Below are positions 17,010 to 24,996 of a DNA stretch of 64,000 bases, one piece after another. Every line of letters begins with the position of its first letter. Within the stretch, counting starts at the first letter, position 1. The position numbers and the translations under genes were made by a program. The notes below the pieces were generated by a model. The model was not told where the DNA came from, did no database searches, and saw only the letters and a program-made list of their open reading frames with translations. The DNA is taken from positions 415,539 through 479,538 of the forward strand of contig CBDAPE010000016.1 of NCBI GenBank assembly GCA_965198325.1. Reading direction: 5' to 3'. This stretch comes from CBDAPE01 sp965198325. Its GTDB lineage: Bacteria > Pseudomonadota > Alphaproteobacteria > UBA828 > JAPUJA01.

Positions 17010-17459
17010 ATGATGGGGAAAAGCCTGGTCGAAACCCTGATGGGCACAATCGTCGTAGCGGTGGCCATCGGATTTCTTGTCTACGCCTATTCCCGCAGCA
17101 ACGTGGAAACTGTCGACGGCTACGTGTTAAGCGCCAAATTCAGCCGGGTCGACGGGCTGAGCGAAGGCAGCGACGTGCGTATGGGAGGCATCAAGATCGG
17201 CTCGATCGTCGAACAACGGCTGGATCCGGTGACCTACAAGGCGATCGTGCGCATGAGTATCGACCCCGACTACGAGCTGCCTCTCGATTCGTCGGCGGCC
17301 GTCGTAAGCGACGGTCTGCTCGGCGGCAAATATCTTGCCCTGAGTCCGGGTGCCGAGGAGCGGATGATCGAGCCCGAGGGCGAAATCCGCTACACCCAAG
17401 GTGCAATCAATATCGAAGAGCTACTCGGCAAGTTCATGTTCGGCACCGACGGACCATAA
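17010..17459 (+). CDS. mlaD: MlaD family (MCE domain) phospholipid-transport protein
   Basis: The 149-residue protein has one N-terminal membrane anchor (LVETLMGTIVVAVAIGFLVYAY, about residues 5-26) and an MCE domain: VDGYVLSAKFSRVDGLSEGSDVRMGGIKIGSI, then DGLLGGKYLALSPG. MlaD forms a periplasmic hexameric ring that binds phospholipid between the MlaFE transporter and the outer membrane. No mlaE or mlaF lies next to it; in Rhodospirillales-like genomes mlaD often sits alone upstream of DUF2155 and aat, as here. ATG 17010 and 17013 are both possible starts; a GAAAGGACGA ribosome-binding stretch precedes them. Confidence 0.92.
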   Translation: MMGKSLVETLMGTIVVAVAIGFLVYAYSRSNVETVDGYVLSAKFSRVDGLSEGSDVRMGGIKIGSIVEQRLDPVTYKAIVRMSIDPDYELPLDSSAAVVSDGLLGGKYLALSPGAEERMIEPEGEIRYTQGAINIEELLGKFMFGTDGP

Positions 17460-17527
17460 TTCAGCCATAATACGGCGCGATCGTCGGTTCGCCTGGCGAG
17501 CGTATTCGCCCTTCCGGAGCGTGGTCG

Positions 17528-17755
17528 ATGAAAAAATCCGATCCCACATTCGACGCCGTCGTCTGGCACGCGCCCGACGGCTCGCCGCTCTCTTGTCTGG
17601 AAAAGATCAAGGTGCTGAACGAAAATCTCGAGGAAATCCGAGAGATGTGCGGGGATGCGCTCGAGGACGCCGTGTTGATGGGCGGGGACGAGGCGCAGAT
17701 CCGCGACGTTCTCCGGCAGCTCGTCGAAAACCTCAGACGACCGTTTCAGGATTGA
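17528..17755 (+). CDS. Conserved small hypothetical protein
   Basis: This 75-residue ORF sits between mlaD and the DUF2155 gene, in the same direction, ending 1 bp before the latter. It is acidic and helix-prone: after an N-terminal segment with VVWHAPDGSPLSC, the rest (ENLEEIREMCGDALEDAV and onward to LVENLRRPF) looks like a two-helix hairpin. No signal or membrane segment is visible. An AGCGTGGTCG stretch upstream gives only a weak ribosome-binding site. I recall similar small proteins at this position in related alphaproteobacteria, but no function is known to me. The tight spacing and codon usage argue that it is real. Confidence 0.7.
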   Translation: MKKSDPTFDAVVWHAPDGSPLSCLEKIKVLNENLEEIREMCGDALEDAVLMGGDEAQIRDVLRQLVENLRRPFQD

Positions 17756-17756
17756 T

Positions 17757-18182
17757 ATGGGCTGGCGCCGTCTCCCGGTCGTCGCGTTGACCGCTGGCCT
17801 CGCTTTAGCCACAACGAATCTCGCCGCGCAAGAGGACGACGACGTGGCAGACACTCAGGAGCCGGCCGCAACGATCCTGCTGCGCGGACTCGATAAGGTC
17901 ACGGCGGGAGTTTCGCCGATCGAGGCGCACATCGGCCAGCCGGTCCGGTTCGGTAGTCTGGAAATCACCGTCCGCGACTGCCAGAAGGCGCCGCCCGAAG
18001 AACCTCCGGAGAGCGCCGCGTTTCTCGAAATCCGGGAAGTTCGGGCGGGGGAGAGTCCGATCGAACTGTTTAGCGGCTGGATGTTAGCGTCGAGCCCTGC
18101 GTTCTCGACGCTCGAACACCCGGTTTACGATGTCTGGGTGATCGATTGCGAGGCGCGTGCATCCATCTCGTCGGCGGAGTGA
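17757..18182 (+). CDS. DUF2155 domain-containing exported protein
   Basis: The 141-residue precursor has a signal peptide (residues 1-24, ending NLAAQ) and the DUF2155 pattern: ATILLRGLDKVTAGVSPIEA, RFGSLEITVRDC, then ELFSGWMLASSPAFSTLEHPVYDVWVIDC. Two Cys residues (in RDC and IDC) are conserved in the family and could form a periplasmic disulfide. The function of DUF2155 is unknown; its recurrent position beside mlaD and aat may only reflect ancestral order. Its last 58 bp overlap the convergent end of aat. Confidence 0.9.
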   Translation: MGWRRLPVVALTAGLALATTNLAAQEDDDVADTQEPAATILLRGLDKVTAGVSPIEAHIGQPVRFGSLEITVRDCQKAPPEEPPESAAFLEIREVRAGESPIELFSGWMLASSPAFSTLEHPVYDVWVIDCEARASISSAE

Positions 18183-18799
18183 TACCCAGCCTCGACCTTA
18201 AGCGCCGCGTCCAGCTGATCGTGGTAAGTCCCCCGGGGAATTTCGACCGCTCCGAATTGCCGCAAATGTTCGGTCATGAACTGGACATCGAACAGAATGA
18301 AACCGCCCGCGCAGAGTCGCTCGTAGAGGTGGACGAGCGCGACCTTGCTCGCATTCGGCTCCCCTGAAAACATGCTCTCGCCGAAAAACGCGCCGCCGAG
18401 CGTAATACCATAAAGTCCGCCGACGAGCCGCTCCCCCTGCCAGCATTCGACGCTGTGGGCATGGCCCTGATCGTGCAGCATGTCGTAAAGATCCACGAGT
18501 CGCGGATTAATCCAGCTCTCGCGCCGGCTTCCGCCGGGTTCGGCGCAGGCTTCGATGACCCGGCGAAACGCCGTATCCGTGCGTATCTCGAAAGGCTGCC
18601 GGCGGATCAGGCGGGCGAGGCGGCGTGGCACATGAAACGCGTCCATGGGAAACACCGCTCGCCATTCGGGATCGATCCAGTAAAGCCGAGAATCGTGCCG
18701 GCTCTCCGCCATCGGGAAGACGCCGGCGGCATAAGCTTCGAGCACGAGTTGCGGCGTCAGGAACGGCGCCGCCTGGCTGACGTTAATTTCCCCGTTCAA
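18125..18799 (-). CDS. aat: Leucyl/phenylalanyl-tRNA--protein transferase
   Basis: The 224-residue protein matches Aat throughout: LTPQLVLEAYAAGVFPMAESR near the N-terminus, the block YWIDPEWRAVFPMDAFHVPR, WINPRLVDLYDMLHDQGHAHSVECW, LVGGLYGITLGGAFFGESMFS (the GNAT-like core) and ASKVALVHLYERLCAGGF. Aat attaches Leu or Phe from tRNA to N-terminal Arg/Lys of proteins, marking them for ClpAPS degradation in the N-degron pathway. It overlaps the end of accC by 17 bp, so it is the last gene of an aroQ-accB-accC-aat operon. Its 3' end overlaps the convergent DUF2155 gene by 58 bp. Confidence 0.95.
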   Translation of the reverse strand: MNGEINVSQAAPFLTPQLVLEAYAAGVFPMAESRHDSRLYWIDPEWRAVFPMDAFHVPRRLARLIRRQPFEIRTDTAFRRVIEACAEPGGSRRESWINPRLVDLYDMLHDQGHAHSVECWQGERLVGGLYGITLGGAFFGESMFSGEPNASKVALVHLYERLCAGGFILFDVQFMTEHLRQFGAVEIPRGTYHDQLDAALKVEAGYHSADEMDARASQSITQTS

Positions 18800-20123
18800 C
18801 GAACCCTTCCAGCCAGTGGATATCGTATTCTCCGTTTACAAAATCGGGATTCGCGATTAGCTGCGAATGCAACGGGATCGTCGTCTGAACCCCGGTAATC
18901 ACAAATTCCTCAAGAGCCCGGCGGAGCCGCATGAAACACTCGGTCCGATTCGAGCCGTGGACGATTACCTTGGCGATCATACTGTCATAATAGGGCGGAA
19001 TCGAATATCCGGCATAGAGACCCGAATCGACCCGAACACCCAGTCCACCGGGCGGATGATAGTTTTCGATCCGGCCGGGCGAGGGCACAAAGGTCTCCGG
19101 GTCTTCGGCATTGACCCGGCATTCGATCGCGTGGCCGGAAAACTGGATATCGCCCTGGCCGAGCGTCAATGGCGCGCCCGCCGCGACCTTGATCTGCTCT
19201 CGAACCAAGTCGATCCCGGTGATCATCTCGGTAACCGGGTGCTCGACTTGCAGGCGCGTGTTCATTTCGATGAAGTTGAATTCGCCATCTTCGTAGAGGA
19301 ATTCGACGGTGCCCACGCCCCGGTAACCCATTTGTCGCACCGCGTTTGCGACTGTCGTGCCAATCGCATCGCGTTCCTCGTCGTTCAATGCAGGCGAAGG
19401 GGCTTCTTCGAGAATTTTCTGGTGACGCCGTTGAAGCGAGCAGTCACGCACGCCCAAGTGAATCGCACCGCCTTTGCCGTCGGCCAGAACCTGAACCTCG
19501 ATATGTCGGGCGTGGGTGAAGAATTTTTCCAGGTAGACCACGTCGCTACCGAATGCGGCCTGAGATTCCGCGCGCGCAGCGGCCAGCCGCTCGTCGAGCG
19601 CATCGGCATTCTCAACCACCTGCATGCCACGCCCGCCGCCCCCTGCGGCCGCTTTGATCAACACGGGATAACCAATATCCTCGGCCGTTTCGCGGGCGGT
19701 CGCATCGCTAACGGCGCCTTCTGCGCCTCCGATCACGGTGAGTCCGTGCTTGTGCGCAACCGCCTTGGCCTGGATTTTGTCGCCCATGAGCTCGATGTGC
19801 TCGGCCGTCGGACCGATGAAGGCAAAGCCGTGTTCCTCAACGATTCGAGCGAATTTCGCGTTCTCCGAAAGGAAGCCATAGCCCGGGTGAATCGCGTCGG
19901 CATTGGTGATCTCGGCGGCCGCGACGATAGCGGGAATGTTCAAATAACTCTCGAGAGCCGGAGGCGGTCCGATGCAGACGCTCTCGTCGGCGAGCCGGAC
20001 ATGCATGGCCTCGGAGTCGGCGGTGGAATGGACCGCAACGGTGTGGATGCCTGACTCGCGGCAAGCCCGGTGGACGCGCAGCGCGATTTCTCCCCGGTTG
20101 GCGATCAGGATCTTGTCGAACAT
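18783..20123 (-). CDS. accC: Acetyl-CoA carboxylase, biotin carboxylase subunit
   Basis: The 446-residue protein starts MFDKILIANRGEIALRVHRA, the universal AccC N-terminus. It contains the ATP-grasp glycine loop AAAGGGGRGMQVV near residue 163, the family block YLEKFFTHARHIEVQVLADG, FIEMNTRLQVEHPVTEMITGIDLV with the catalytic Glu and Arg, and the C-terminal domain VDSGLYAGYSIPPYYDSMIAK. It carboxylates the biotin on AccB using ATP and bicarbonate, the first step of fatty-acid synthesis. It lies 9 bp downstream of accB and overlaps aat by 17 bp. The length is normal for a free biotin carboxylase. Confidence 0.97.
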   Translation of the reverse strand: MFDKILIANRGEIALRVHRACRESGIHTVAVHSTADSEAMHVRLADESVCIGPPPALESYLNIPAIVAAAEITNADAIHPGYGFLSENAKFARIVEEHGFAFIGPTAEHIELMGDKIQAKAVAHKHGLTVIGGAEGAVSDATARETAEDIGYPVLIKAAAGGGGRGMQVVENADALDERLAAARAESQAAFGSDVVYLEKFFTHARHIEVQVLADGKGGAIHLGVRDCSLQRRHQKILEEAPSPALNDEERDAIGTTVANAVRQMGYRGVGTVEFLYEDGEFNFIEMNTRLQVEHPVTEMITGIDLVREQIKVAAGAPLTLGQGDIQFSGHAIECRVNAEDPETFVPSPGRIENYHPPGGLGVRVDSGLYAGYSIPPYYDSMIAKVIVHGSNRTECFMRLRRALEEFVITGVQTTIPLHSQLIANPDFVNGEYDIHWLEGFVERGN

Positions 20124-20132
20124 GGCGGCGGT

Positions 20133-20615
20133 TCACTGCAGAACGAGCAGCACTTCCCCATATTCGACGGGCGCCTCGTTCTCCACGAAGATCTGACTGA
20201 CTGTGCCGCTGCGCGGCGCCCGAATCGGGTTCATCGTCTTCATCGCCTCGACGATGAACAAGGTCTGTCCCTCGGTCACTGCTTCGCCCGTCTGGACGAA
20301 AGGCGGGGCACCGGGCTCGGGGCCGATATAGACCGTGCCGACCATCGGGGAAGTCACTGCACCCGGGTGACTGCTGTCAACTGCTGCCCGGGATCCTTGC
20401 GCCGTGCCGCCCCCCCCATTGGGCCCCGCCGATCCGGCGCCAGCCGACGCAGGAGCAGTGATCGTAACCGTCGGAGTTGCCGCGCCCGCAACCGTGCCGC
20501 GCGCAACCCGGATGTGACGGTCCTCGTCGCCGATTTCAATCTCCGTTAGACCCGTCTCGTCGAGCAGATTGGCGAGCTCGCGAATGAGGTCAGCATCGAT
20601 TTCGAAATCGGACAT
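20133..20615 (-). CDS. accB: Acetyl-CoA carboxylase biotin carboxyl carrier protein
   Basis: The 160-residue protein has the AccB layout: an N-terminal helical region (DADLIRELANLLDETGLTEIEI), a flexible Ala/Pro/Gly-rich linker (about residues 40-85) and the C-terminal biotinyl domain with the acceptor Lys in VEAMKTMNPI near residue 124. The final LVLQ and hinge motif EYGEVLLVL are typical. It carries CO2 between AccC and the transcarboxylase in the cytosol. It sits 27 bp after aroQ and 9 bp before accC, an arrangement seen in many proteobacteria. Confidence 0.96.
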   Translation of the reverse strand: MSDFEIDADLIRELANLLDETGLTEIEIGDEDRHIRVARGTVAGAATPTVTITAPASAGAGSAGPNGGGGTAQGSRAAVDSSHPGAVTSPMVGTVYIGPEPGAPPFVQTGEAVTEGQTLFIVEAMKTMNPIRAPRSGTVSQIFVENEAPVEYGEVLLVLQ

Positions 20616-20642
20616 TGGACGTTTCTCCGTCTGTTCCAGTCG

Positions 20643-21086
20643 TCAAGTCGCGTCCAGCGCACGTTTGTGCGCTTCGACCGCCAGCAGATAGCCGTCGGCG
20701 CCGAGACCGCAAATGAGGCCGCGCGCCGCCTCGCTGACATAAGAATGTTGCCGGTACGCCTCGCGTTTGAAAAGATTCGACAGATGCACTTCGATGGTCG
20801 GCACCCCACAAGCCAGCAGCGCGTCGAGAATTGCGATGGACGTGTGGGTGTAAGCGCCCGCATTGATGACGATGCCGGCGGCGTTTTCCCGGGCATCCTG
20901 GATCCAGTCGACGAGTTCGCCTTCCCGGTTACTCTGCCGAAAGTCGATAGCGAGCCCGAGCGCTTCGGCCCGGCTCTCGCACAGGCCTCGAATGTCGTCG
21001 AGCGTCTGATGGCCGTAAATTTCCGGTTCGCGCGTCCCCAAGAGGTTGAGGTTCGGGCCGTTGAGAATGAAAATGGTCTGGGCCAT
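20643..21086 (-). CDS. aroQ: Type II 3-dehydroquinate dehydratase
   Basis: The 147-residue protein begins MAQTIFILNGPNLNLLGTREPEIYG, the type II dehydroquinase signature with the catalytic Arg and the lid Tyr. It also contains INAGAYTHTSIAILDAL around residue 78 and VEVHLSN-type substrate-binding residues (IEVHLSNLFKREAYRQHSYVS). It removes water from 3-dehydroquinate in the shikimate pathway. It is the first gene of the aroQ-accB-accC-aat operon. A 12-bp-stem inverted repeat lies 25 bp upstream of its start (21111-21140) and could be an operator or promoter element. Confidence 0.96.
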   Translation of the reverse strand: MAQTIFILNGPNLNLLGTREPEIYGHQTLDDIRGLCESRAEALGLAIDFRQSNREGELVDWIQDARENAAGIVINAGAYTHTSIAILDALLACGVPTIEVHLSNLFKREAYRQHSYVSEAARGLICGLGADGYLLAVEAHKRALDAT

Positions 21087-21110
21087 GGGCCGCCGCGTAC
21101 CGCGTCGAAA

Positions 21111-21140
21111 GTGCTATGAACGCCTGAACGTTTATAGCAC
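21111..21140. promoter_or_regulatory. 12-bp-stem inverted repeat between aroQ and thiSG
   Basis: The arms at 21111-21122 (GTGCTATGAACG) and 21129-21140 (CGTTTATAGCAC) pair over 12 positions with one G-T wobble and a 6-nt loop. The site lies 25 bp upstream of the aroQ start and 145 bp upstream of thiSG, in the only non-coding gap between these divergent genes. No run of T follows, so it is not an intrinsic terminator. It could be an operator for a dimeric regulator, and a TATAAA-like stretch lies in the aroQ-ward strand. The function is inferred. Confidence 0.5.
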
Positions 21141-21284
21141 GGGGTCGGTACCAAGCAACGGCACTCTTGGCATCTGGTTTGTGTTCCGGATCGGTTGAAA
21201 TGGCTGGATCGGTTGGTCATATTTATACGGGGTTCGAATCGGCGCCATGAGGGGGTCCGTGAATCCGGGAGAATCGACAGTCCG

Positions 21285-22286
21285 ATGAACGTCGTGATCA
21301 ATGGTGATAAGCGTTCGTTCGCCGAACCGCTGAGCGTGCAGGATTTGCTGGGCGAGCTTGGACTAGACTCGCGCAAGATCGCGGTCGAGCAAAACTACAA
21401 AATCGTGCCGCGCTCGACCTATGATGCGACGGTTGTTCACGATGGCGACTCCCTTGAAATCGTCCACTTCATCGGTGGCGGCGCGCCCGAGGCCGCGGCT
21501 TCAGTTCAAGACGACGATGACGATGCATTTATCGTTGCGGGCCGCCGCCTACGCTCGCGCCTGATCGTGGGAACCGGAAAGTACAGGGACTTCGAGAAAA
21601 CCGCCGCGGCGATCGCGGCGTCGGGTGCCGAAATGGTCACGGTTGCGGTGCGGCGGGTCAACATCACGGATCCGAACGTACCGATGCTGGTCGATCACGT
21701 CGATCCGACGGTCTATACCTACCTCCCCAACACCGCCGGCTGCTTTACGGCCCATGATGCGGTGCGGACACTCCGCCTTGCACGCGAGGCGGGCGGCTGG
21801 AATCTGGTCAAGCTCGAAGTGTTGGGCGACGAGAAGACACTGTATCCAAATATGGTTGAGACTATCGAAGCGGCCGAATCTCTGATCGGCGATGGCTTCG
21901 AAGTCATGGTCTACTGCAGCGACGACGTGATCTTGGCCAAGCGCCTCGAGGACATCGGCTGTGTCGCCATCATGCCCTTGGCGGCGCCGATCGGATCCGG
22001 ATTGGGAATTCAGAACCCGGTCAACATCCGGCTCATCGTGGAGCAGGCGAAGGTCCCAGTCATCGTCGATGCAGGCGTCGGGACCGCGTCCGATGCGGCA
22101 ATTGCCATGGAACTCGGCTGCGACGGCGTGCTGATGAACACTGCGATCGCCCACGCAAAAGCCCCGATCCTGATGGCCCAGGCCATGAAGGCCGCCGTCG
22201 AGGCGGGGCGCCTGGCCTATCGCGCGGGGCGGATGGACAAGAAACTCTACGCCGATCCATCGTCGCCGCTGGCCGGGTTGATTTGA
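21285..22286 (+). CDS. thiSG: ThiS-ThiG fusion (sulfur carrier plus thiazole synthase)
   Basis: From the ATG at 21285 the 333-residue protein has an N-terminal ThiS ubiquitin-like domain (residues 1-66, MNVVINGDKRSF through VHFIGGG) and a C-terminal ThiG TIM barrel (from about residue 82), joined by an acidic linker with five Asp. The ThiG Schiff-base Lys is in NLVKLEVLGD (about Lys176), and DAGVGTASDAAIAMELGCDGVLMNTAIA is the phosphate-binding end. ThiG builds the thiazole of thiamine from DXP, dehydroglycine and ThiS thiocarboxylate. Here the Gly-Gly that must be activated is internal (64-66). No TPP riboswitch is visible upstream. An in-frame ATG at 21195 would add 30 unlike residues. Confidence 0.92.
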   Translation: MNVVINGDKRSFAEPLSVQDLLGELGLDSRKIAVEQNYKIVPRSTYDATVVHDGDSLEIVHFIGGGAPEAAASVQDDDDDAFIVAGRRLRSRLIVGTGKYRDFEKTAAAIAASGAEMVTVAVRRVNITDPNVPMLVDHVDPTVYTYLPNTAGCFTAHDAVRTLRLAREAGGWNLVKLEVLGDEKTLYPNMVETIEAAESLIGDGFEVMVYCSDDVILAKRLEDIGCVAIMPLAAPIGSGLGIQNPVNIRLIVEQAKVPVIVDAGVGTASDAAIAMELGCDGVLMNTAIAHAKAPILMAQAMKAAVEAGRLAYRAGRMDKKLYADPSSPLAGLI

Positions 22287-22310
22287 TTTCTGGTCCGAAA
22301 TGCGTCGACT

Positions 22311-23651
22311 TCAGCCGAGGTCTTCGGCGACCCGCTTGAGATCCTGAAGCCGCAGCCAACCCGGCGATCCCTCCGGCAACTGCTCTTGCGCACGTCCTGC
22401 GTGGAACAGAACGTCTTCCATTCGACCGCGCAGGAGCGCCTCTTCAGCGAGCGCCAGCGACGACAGGCCGTATTGTTCATCGCGGCCGTAGGCGATCCCC
22501 AGATAGCGCCATAACGACGCACTTGTGCGGTCGCGGACGACCGCCTTGAGCAGGTGCTCCAGGGCGACGCGATTCAGTTGGGGATAGCCGGTCTCAATCT
22601 GGGCCTGTGCAAGGGACAAGAGAAGAAGCGCCTCGTCGGGAAGCAGGGCAACGGCGCGTTCGTAAGACGGAATCGCCTCACGTATCCGACCGTTTTCGAA
22701 CAGAACCTGACCCCTTAATTCATGGAAATAGGGATCGTCCGGAAATTCGGCGAGCAGCGAATCGAGTTCTGCCAAGGCCATCGGAACATCGGCCAGTTTG
22801 TGGTAGGCGACGGCCCGCGCATAGCGGGCCGAAAGACTCGTGTCGCTCGCGTGATATTTGGTCAACGTGTGGCCGGGCGGATTAAGAAAGCCGTCGAGCT
22901 TGGCGAACATCCGGTCGTACATGAAGACATATTCGGGACGAGGTGGTGCATCGGAATATTGAGATTTCTCGAGAACCTGTTGAACGAAGGCCATGCGATT
23001 GTCGGTCAACGGATGGGTTCGCAAGTAGGGGCTCTGGCGTCTGGCGACCAAGAGTTCCTGCTTCTTCAAGGTTTTGAAGGTCTCAAGCAACCCGCGGGCG
23101 GACTGGCCTGTCGCTTCGAGGTATCCGACGCCGGCCTGATCGGCCGCTTGCTCCTGGCTGCGGCTGTATTGAAACATCTGGTTTTGCGCGATGCTTGTGC
23201 CTGTAGCCATGATCGCCGCACCGGCTTCGCCGCCGCCGGCGACCATCACGGCAGCGCCCAAAATGTAGGAAATCATCGCTTCTATGCCGGCGTTTTCCAG
23301 AGCCTCGGGAGTGCGAATCAAATGACCCCCGGCGATATGGCCGATTTCGTGGGCCAGGACCCCAATGACGCCTTCGGGCCCGCCGGCTTTCTGAAGCAAG
23401 CCCGTGTGAACGAAGAGATTCATCCCACCGGCCACGAAGGCATTAATTGCATCGTCGTTGACGATATAGATTTTGACAGCCTCGGGATTGATCCGCGCCG
23501 CGTTGAGCAGGGGCGTGGCATAGGCTCGGATCACACTTTCAATCTCGACGTCTCGGATCAGGCTTATCGGCCGTCTCTGGGAAAACGCGGGCACAATCGA
23601 CCCGATCAAGAGACAGACAATGAGAAGCGACGAAATCGCAAAACGTGTCAT
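22311..23651 (-). CDS. M48 family metalloprotease with TPR repeats (BepA/YfgC-like)
   Basis: From the ATG at 23651 this is a 446-residue precursor with a signal peptide (ISSLLIVCLLIGSIVPAFS). The zinc site is HEIGH at residues 101-105, with the third ligand in the EQAAD block (about residue 170). The second half has TPR-like helical repeats (AVAYHKLADVPMALAELDSLL, IREAIPSYERAVALLPDEALLL). BepA-type proteins work in the periplasm on outer-membrane protein assembly, degrading stalled substrates. A longer reading from 23822 adds 57 residues with no family match. The divergent aminotransferase starts 145 bp upstream. It is distinct from the truncated M48 fragment at 51189. Confidence 0.92.
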   Translation of the reverse strand: MTRFAISSLLIVCLLIGSIVPAFSQRRPISLIRDVEIESVIRAYATPLLNAARINPEAVKIYIVNDDAINAFVAGGMNLFVHTGLLQKAGGPEGVIGVLAHEIGHIAGGHLIRTPEALENAGIEAMISYILGAAVMVAGGGEAGAAIMATGTSIAQNQMFQYSRSQEQAADQAGVGYLEATGQSARGLLETFKTLKKQELLVARRQSPYLRTHPLTDNRMAFVQQVLEKSQYSDAPPRPEYVFMYDRMFAKLDGFLNPPGHTLTKYHASDTSLSARYARAVAYHKLADVPMALAELDSLLAEFPDDPYFHELRGQVLFENGRIREAIPSYERAVALLPDEALLLLSLAQAQIETGYPQLNRVALEHLLKAVVRDRTSASLWRYLGIAYGRDEQYGLSSLALAEEALLRGRMEDVLFHAGRAQEQLPEGSPGWLRLQDLKRVAEDLG

Positions 23652-23796
23652 GTGACGATTATGGTTCAATGGCTCCGGTTCCCGTCGGTAAAAAAGATGT
23701 GAACGCAAGACTATATGACAGCGGGTCATCCCGTTTACAATCCCGCGTCGCTCCGCTGAGGGAGCCACGCTGAACGATGTCAAGGAAATCCGATTC

Positions 23797-24945
23797 GTGC
23801 GAGCGTCCGACCGAAGTGCCATTCCGCCGTTTCACGCGATGGATATCTTGCGTCTCGCGAACCAACTCGAGGGCGAGGGCCGTGACATCCTGCATCTTGA
23901 GATCGGCGAGCCCAGCCGCCGGGCACCAGAGCGGGTAATCGAAGCAGCCCGCTCGGCCCTACTGACGGAACCTCTGGGCTATACGGAATCGCTCGGCATG
24001 CCCCGGCTGCGCGAGCGCATCGCGACCCATTACGAGGCTTATTGCGGACTGGAGGTCGACCCTGCGCGGATCATCGTTACGATCGGCTCATCCGGTGGAT
24101 TCTTGTTCGCGTTTCTGAGCGCTTTCGAGCATGGCGATTCGGTGGCGCTCGCTAACCCGTGTTACCCCGGATATCGCAACAGCCTATCTGCTCTCGGAGT
24201 CCGGACCGTGATCCTTCCGACAGGTGCGCAAACGCGTTACCAGCCGACGGTCGATCTGCTGGAGTCCTTAAGTGAACCACCCCAGGGGCTGATTGTAGCG
24301 AGCCCCTCCAACCCGGCTGGTACGATGATTTCCGCGGACGGCTTGGCCGATTTGGCCCGGTACTGCAGCGACCATGGGATTCGGCTCATTTCCGATGAGG
24401 TGTATCACGGCATCACCTACGGTGAGCGGGCCCAAACTGCGTTGTCCTGTTCGGTTGACGCGATCGTGGTGAACGGGTTTTCGAAGTACTACGCGATGAC
24501 CGGCTGGCGATTGGGTTGGATGGTCGTTCCAGGCGATCTCGTGGGGTCTATCGAACGCCTTGCCCAAAACCTGTTTGTTTCGCCCCCGAGCCTCCCTCAG
24601 CATGCCGCGGTTCATGCCTTCGACTGTATCGACGAGCTTGACGCAGAAGTCGAACGCTACGCGTGCAACCGCCAAATTCTGCTTGAGGGCCTGCCCGCGG
24701 CCGGGTTCGAGCGACTCGCTCCCGTCGATGGCGCCTTTTACATCTATGCCGATGTGTCGGACCTGACCGACGATAGCGAGCGGTTCTGCAAGCGCATGCT
24801 TTCGGACATTGGCGTCGCCACCACGCCAGGCGTCGATTTCGACCAGGGCTCGGGAAACCGCTATATACGAATATCCTTCGCCGGCGCGACGTCGACAATG
24901 GACGAAGCGCTGGATCGGCTGAGGACCTGGGACGCTACCGGCTAA
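23797..24945 (+). CDS. Pyridoxal-phosphate-dependent aminotransferase (class I/II)
   Basis: The 382-residue protein has the fold-type I aminotransferase layout. These are the substrate segment HLEIGEPS, the PLP phosphate region IVTIGSSGGFLFAF, SPSNPAGTMIS with the conserved Asn-Pro, the Asp/Tyr pair in LISDEVYHGITYG, and the PLP Lys in NGFSKYYAMTGWRLGW. The C-terminal Arg that binds the alpha-carboxylate is in RYIRISFAG. It should transaminate an aspartate- or alanine-like substrate. The GTG at 23797 was taken as the start; an internal ATG 14 codons on is possible. It is convergent with rne (51-bp gap). Confidence 0.9.
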   Translation: MRASDRSAIPPFHAMDILRLANQLEGEGRDILHLEIGEPSRRAPERVIEAARSALLTEPLGYTESLGMPRLRERIATHYEAYCGLEVDPARIIVTIGSSGGFLFAFLSAFEHGDSVALANPCYPGYRNSLSALGVRTVILPTGAQTRYQPTVDLLESLSEPPQGLIVASPSNPAGTMISADGLADLARYCSDHGIRLISDEVYHGITYGERAQTALSCSVDAIVVNGFSKYYAMTGWRLGWMVVPGDLVGSIERLAQNLFVSPPSLPQHAAVHAFDCIDELDAEVERYACNRQILLEGLPAAGFERLAPVDGAFYIYADVSDLTDDSERFCKRMLSDIGVATTPGVDFDQGSGNRYIRISFAGATSTMDEALDRLRTWDATG

Positions 24946-24996
24946 CTTGTCGTAAGGGCATAGGTCCCAAGTGCCAGTGCGCGAGCGGAGGCGCAC

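Noticed and set aside
21141..21284. Possible TPP riboswitch upstream of thiSG
   Set aside because: No CUGAGA or ACCUGAUCUGG-like conserved blocks of the THI element are present in this gap on the plus strand.
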